Assembly: GCA_030149405.1 (NCBI GenBank)
Contig: JASBRM010000166.1
Location: forward strand, 1 to 6,448
From: Neptuniibacter sp.
GTDB lineage: Bacteria > Pseudomonadota > Gammaproteobacteria > Pseudomonadales > Balneatricaceae
Length of the DNA stretch: 6,448 nt
Direction of reading: 5' to 3'
The notes beneath the pieces were generated by a model. The model was not told where the DNA came from. It searched no databases and saw only the letters and a program-made list of their open reading frames with translations. A program made the position numbers and the translations under genes. This document shows, piece by piece, positions 5,506 to 6,448 of this stretch (positions are counted from its first letter, which is position 1; every line of letters begins with the position of its first letter).

Positions 5506-5512
5506 TTCTTTG
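5496..5512. terminator. Small hairpin across overlapping convergent stop codons
   Basis: CAAAG (5496-5500) pairs with CTTTG (5508-5512) around a 7-base loop that contains both stop codons. The stem is short and no T run follows in either direction, so this is at best a weak bidirectional terminator. Confidence 0.25.
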
Positions 5513-5750
5513 GACATTCACCTGCTTGTACTGCGACTACCTGTGTGTCAGCACAAGCGCCACAGGAATTTGAATAGGTTTTAAATTCAGTCGCAGATTT
5601 GTAGCCACAGGCAGGCATGTAGTCCATAGTGCACATTTGCGGCCTTTCCTGGGGGCAGACGGTAGCCTGCTCTGGTATCACAGCATTTGATTGACAGGCT
5701 GAAACAACACTCGCCAACAACCCCAGTATTAAAATTCGGGTAGATCTCAT
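5502..5750 (-). CDS. Kazal-domain lipoprotein
   Basis: This 82-residue protein starts with a lipoprotein signal: M-R-S-T-R, a hydrophobic core, and lipobox V-S-A-C with the acylated cysteine at 19. Residue 20 is Gln rather than Asp, so sorting to the outer membrane is expected. After a short linker comes one Kazal-type domain (about 32-79) with six cysteines (C32, C40, C48, C63, C66, C79), the typical P-A-C-G-Y, and T-Y-S-N-S-C then A-G-E-C. This is the standard six-cysteine pattern of Kazal serine-protease inhibitors, but whether it inhibits a protease is unknown. The ATG overlaps the TGA of the upstream RND permease gene (ATGA) and has a strong AAGGAG seven bases before it, so the two genes are co-transcribed and probably translationally coupled. 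Confidence 0.88.
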   Translation of the reverse strand: MRSTRILILGLLASVVSACQSNAVIPEQATVCPQERPQMCTMDYMPACGYKSATEFKTYSNSCGACADTQVVAVQAGECPKN

Positions 5751-6448
5751 GATTGATCTCCTTGTGGTTTTCCTTTCACTTTCTCGCGTAATGACTGCAT
5801 AGCGACAAACAGAGCTGGGATAAAGAAGATACCTATGATGGTTGCCAGCAACATGCCGCCCAGAACAACAAAACCTATGGATATCCTGCTCATGGCACCA
5901 GCGCCACTGGCGGTAACGAGCGGGATTACACCCAGAATAAATGAGAACGCAGTCATCAGAACTGCACGGTAGCGCAGGTTCGCAGCCTCAGTTGCTGCTT
6001 CGATGATGCTGCGGCCTTCTTCACGCAGTTGTTTTGCAAACTCAACAATCAGAATGGCCGACTTACTGGCAAGGCCGATGAGCATGACAATACCAATCTG
6101 GGCATACAGGTTGTTGGTTAATCCAGGAATCAGCCACAGTGGCAGGATTGCACCCAGAAGAGCGACCGTAACTGACAGCATAACCGCGAGTGGTATGGTC
6201 CAGCTTTCGTATTGGGCAACCAGGAACAGGTAAGCAAACAGCACCGCCAGCGACATAATGATGATCACATACCCCCCGGACTCCAGTTCCTGCTGGGTGG
6301 TACCTGTCCATTCCAGTACATATCCATCAGGCAGTGTTTCCGCGGCAATCTTTTCCAGGAGCTGAATGCCTTCACCGGTAGAAGTGTTGCCGCCCAGCAT
6401 AGCCGTAACAGAGGCAGAACGGTTCTGGTTATAACGAGTAATCGACTG
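5747..6448 (-). CDS. RND efflux permease, HAE1 (AcrB/MexB) type, C-terminal part
   Basis: The frame stays open to the right edge, giving the last 233 residues of a protein that in this family is usually a little over 1,000 long. These proton-driven inner-membrane pumps export drugs, detergents or solvents through a periplasmic adaptor and an outer-membrane channel. The visible part begins in the second periplasmic domain (I-T-R-Y-N, then S-T-G-E and E-W-T-G), followed by the last membrane helices at about 60-78, 86-106, 115-137, 163-180 and 192-215. Family hallmarks are Q-Y-E-S-W (79-83), G-L-A-S-K-S-A-I-L-I-V-E-F (125-137), and R-A-V-L-M-T-A with G-V-I-P-L-V (161-178). The tail after 216 is short and charged. 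An adaptor gene probably lies outside the window. The Kazal lipoprotein gene follows with a four-base overlap. Substrate cannot be told. Confidence 0.93.
   Translation of the reverse strand, partial: QSITRYNQNRSASVTAMLGGNTSTGEGIQLLEKIAAETLPDGYVLEWTGTTQQELESGGYVIIIMSLAVLFAYLFLVAQYESWTIPLAVMLSVTVALLGAILPLWLIPGLTNNLYAQIGIVMLIGLASKSAILIVEFAKQLREEGRSIIEAATEAANLRYRAVLMTAFSFILGVIPLVTASGAGAMSRISIGFVVLGGMLLATIIGIFFIPALFVAMQSLREKVKGKPQGDQS
5758..5763 (-). promoter_or_regulatory. Strong ribosome binding site of the Kazal lipoprotein gene
   Basis: On the minus strand this reads AAGGAG, seven bases before the ATG at 5748-5750 and inside the last codons of the RND permease gene. Its strength suggests the lipoprotein is well translated in its own right, besides any coupling. 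Confidence 0.75.

Noticed and set aside
1..6448. CRISPR array, tRNA or rRNA genes
   Set aside because: No regularly spaced long repeats, tRNA cloverleaf elements or rRNA-like conserved segments were seen on either strand.

Overview
The window reads as chromosomal DNA of a gammaproteobacterium with moderate GC, probably from the Oceanospirillales/Pseudomonadales side. The main pointers are a DUF3549 protein (a family I associate with Pseudomonas, Marinobacter and relatives), an HAE1-type RND pump, an Ada-like AraC/methyltransferase fusion and ordinary Shine-Dalgarno sites. This placement is inference from protein families; there is no rRNA or other marker here.

Layout. Bases 1-174 (minus) hold the start of a membrane-anchored protein that runs off the left edge. 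Bases 329-940 (minus) encode an unrecognised 203-residue protein with a glutamine-rich N-terminus in clearly AT-rich DNA. Bases 941-1545 have no intact gene but are not featureless: there is an operator-like cluster of short repeats near 991-1042, and from about 1264 to 1459 a set of perfect short helices that overlaps what looks like a decayed reading frame. Bases 1546-2064 (plus) encode a stand-alone DEDDh 3'-5' exonuclease. It converges on a DUF3549 gene (2080-3135, minus). Upstream of that gene lies a roughly 102-bp element with 20-22 bp imperfect terminal inverted repeats (3182-3283), then a membrane diguanylate cyclase (3314-4483, minus). Divergent from the cyclase is the Ada-like regulator/methyltransferase (4651-5505, plus), whose stop codon overlaps that of a convergent Kazal-domain lipoprotein (5502-5750, minus). 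The lipoprotein is translationally coupled (ATGA overlap) to the gene before it on the minus strand, the C-terminal third or less of an RND efflux permease that continues past the right edge.

How the genes relate. Most are housekeeping or accessory singletons: DNA processing and repair (exonuclease, alkyl-base repair), c-di-GMP signalling, and efflux. Only the RND-Kazal pair is tightly bound as an operon. The cyclase and DUF3549 genes are co-oriented, but the inverted-repeat element lies between them and may carry part of the DUF3549 promoter. I do not see a clear multi-gene novel system. The points most worth a second look are the structured or decayed locus at 1264-1480, the Kazal lipoprotein coupled to an efflux pump, the inverted-repeat element and the Q-rich orphan.
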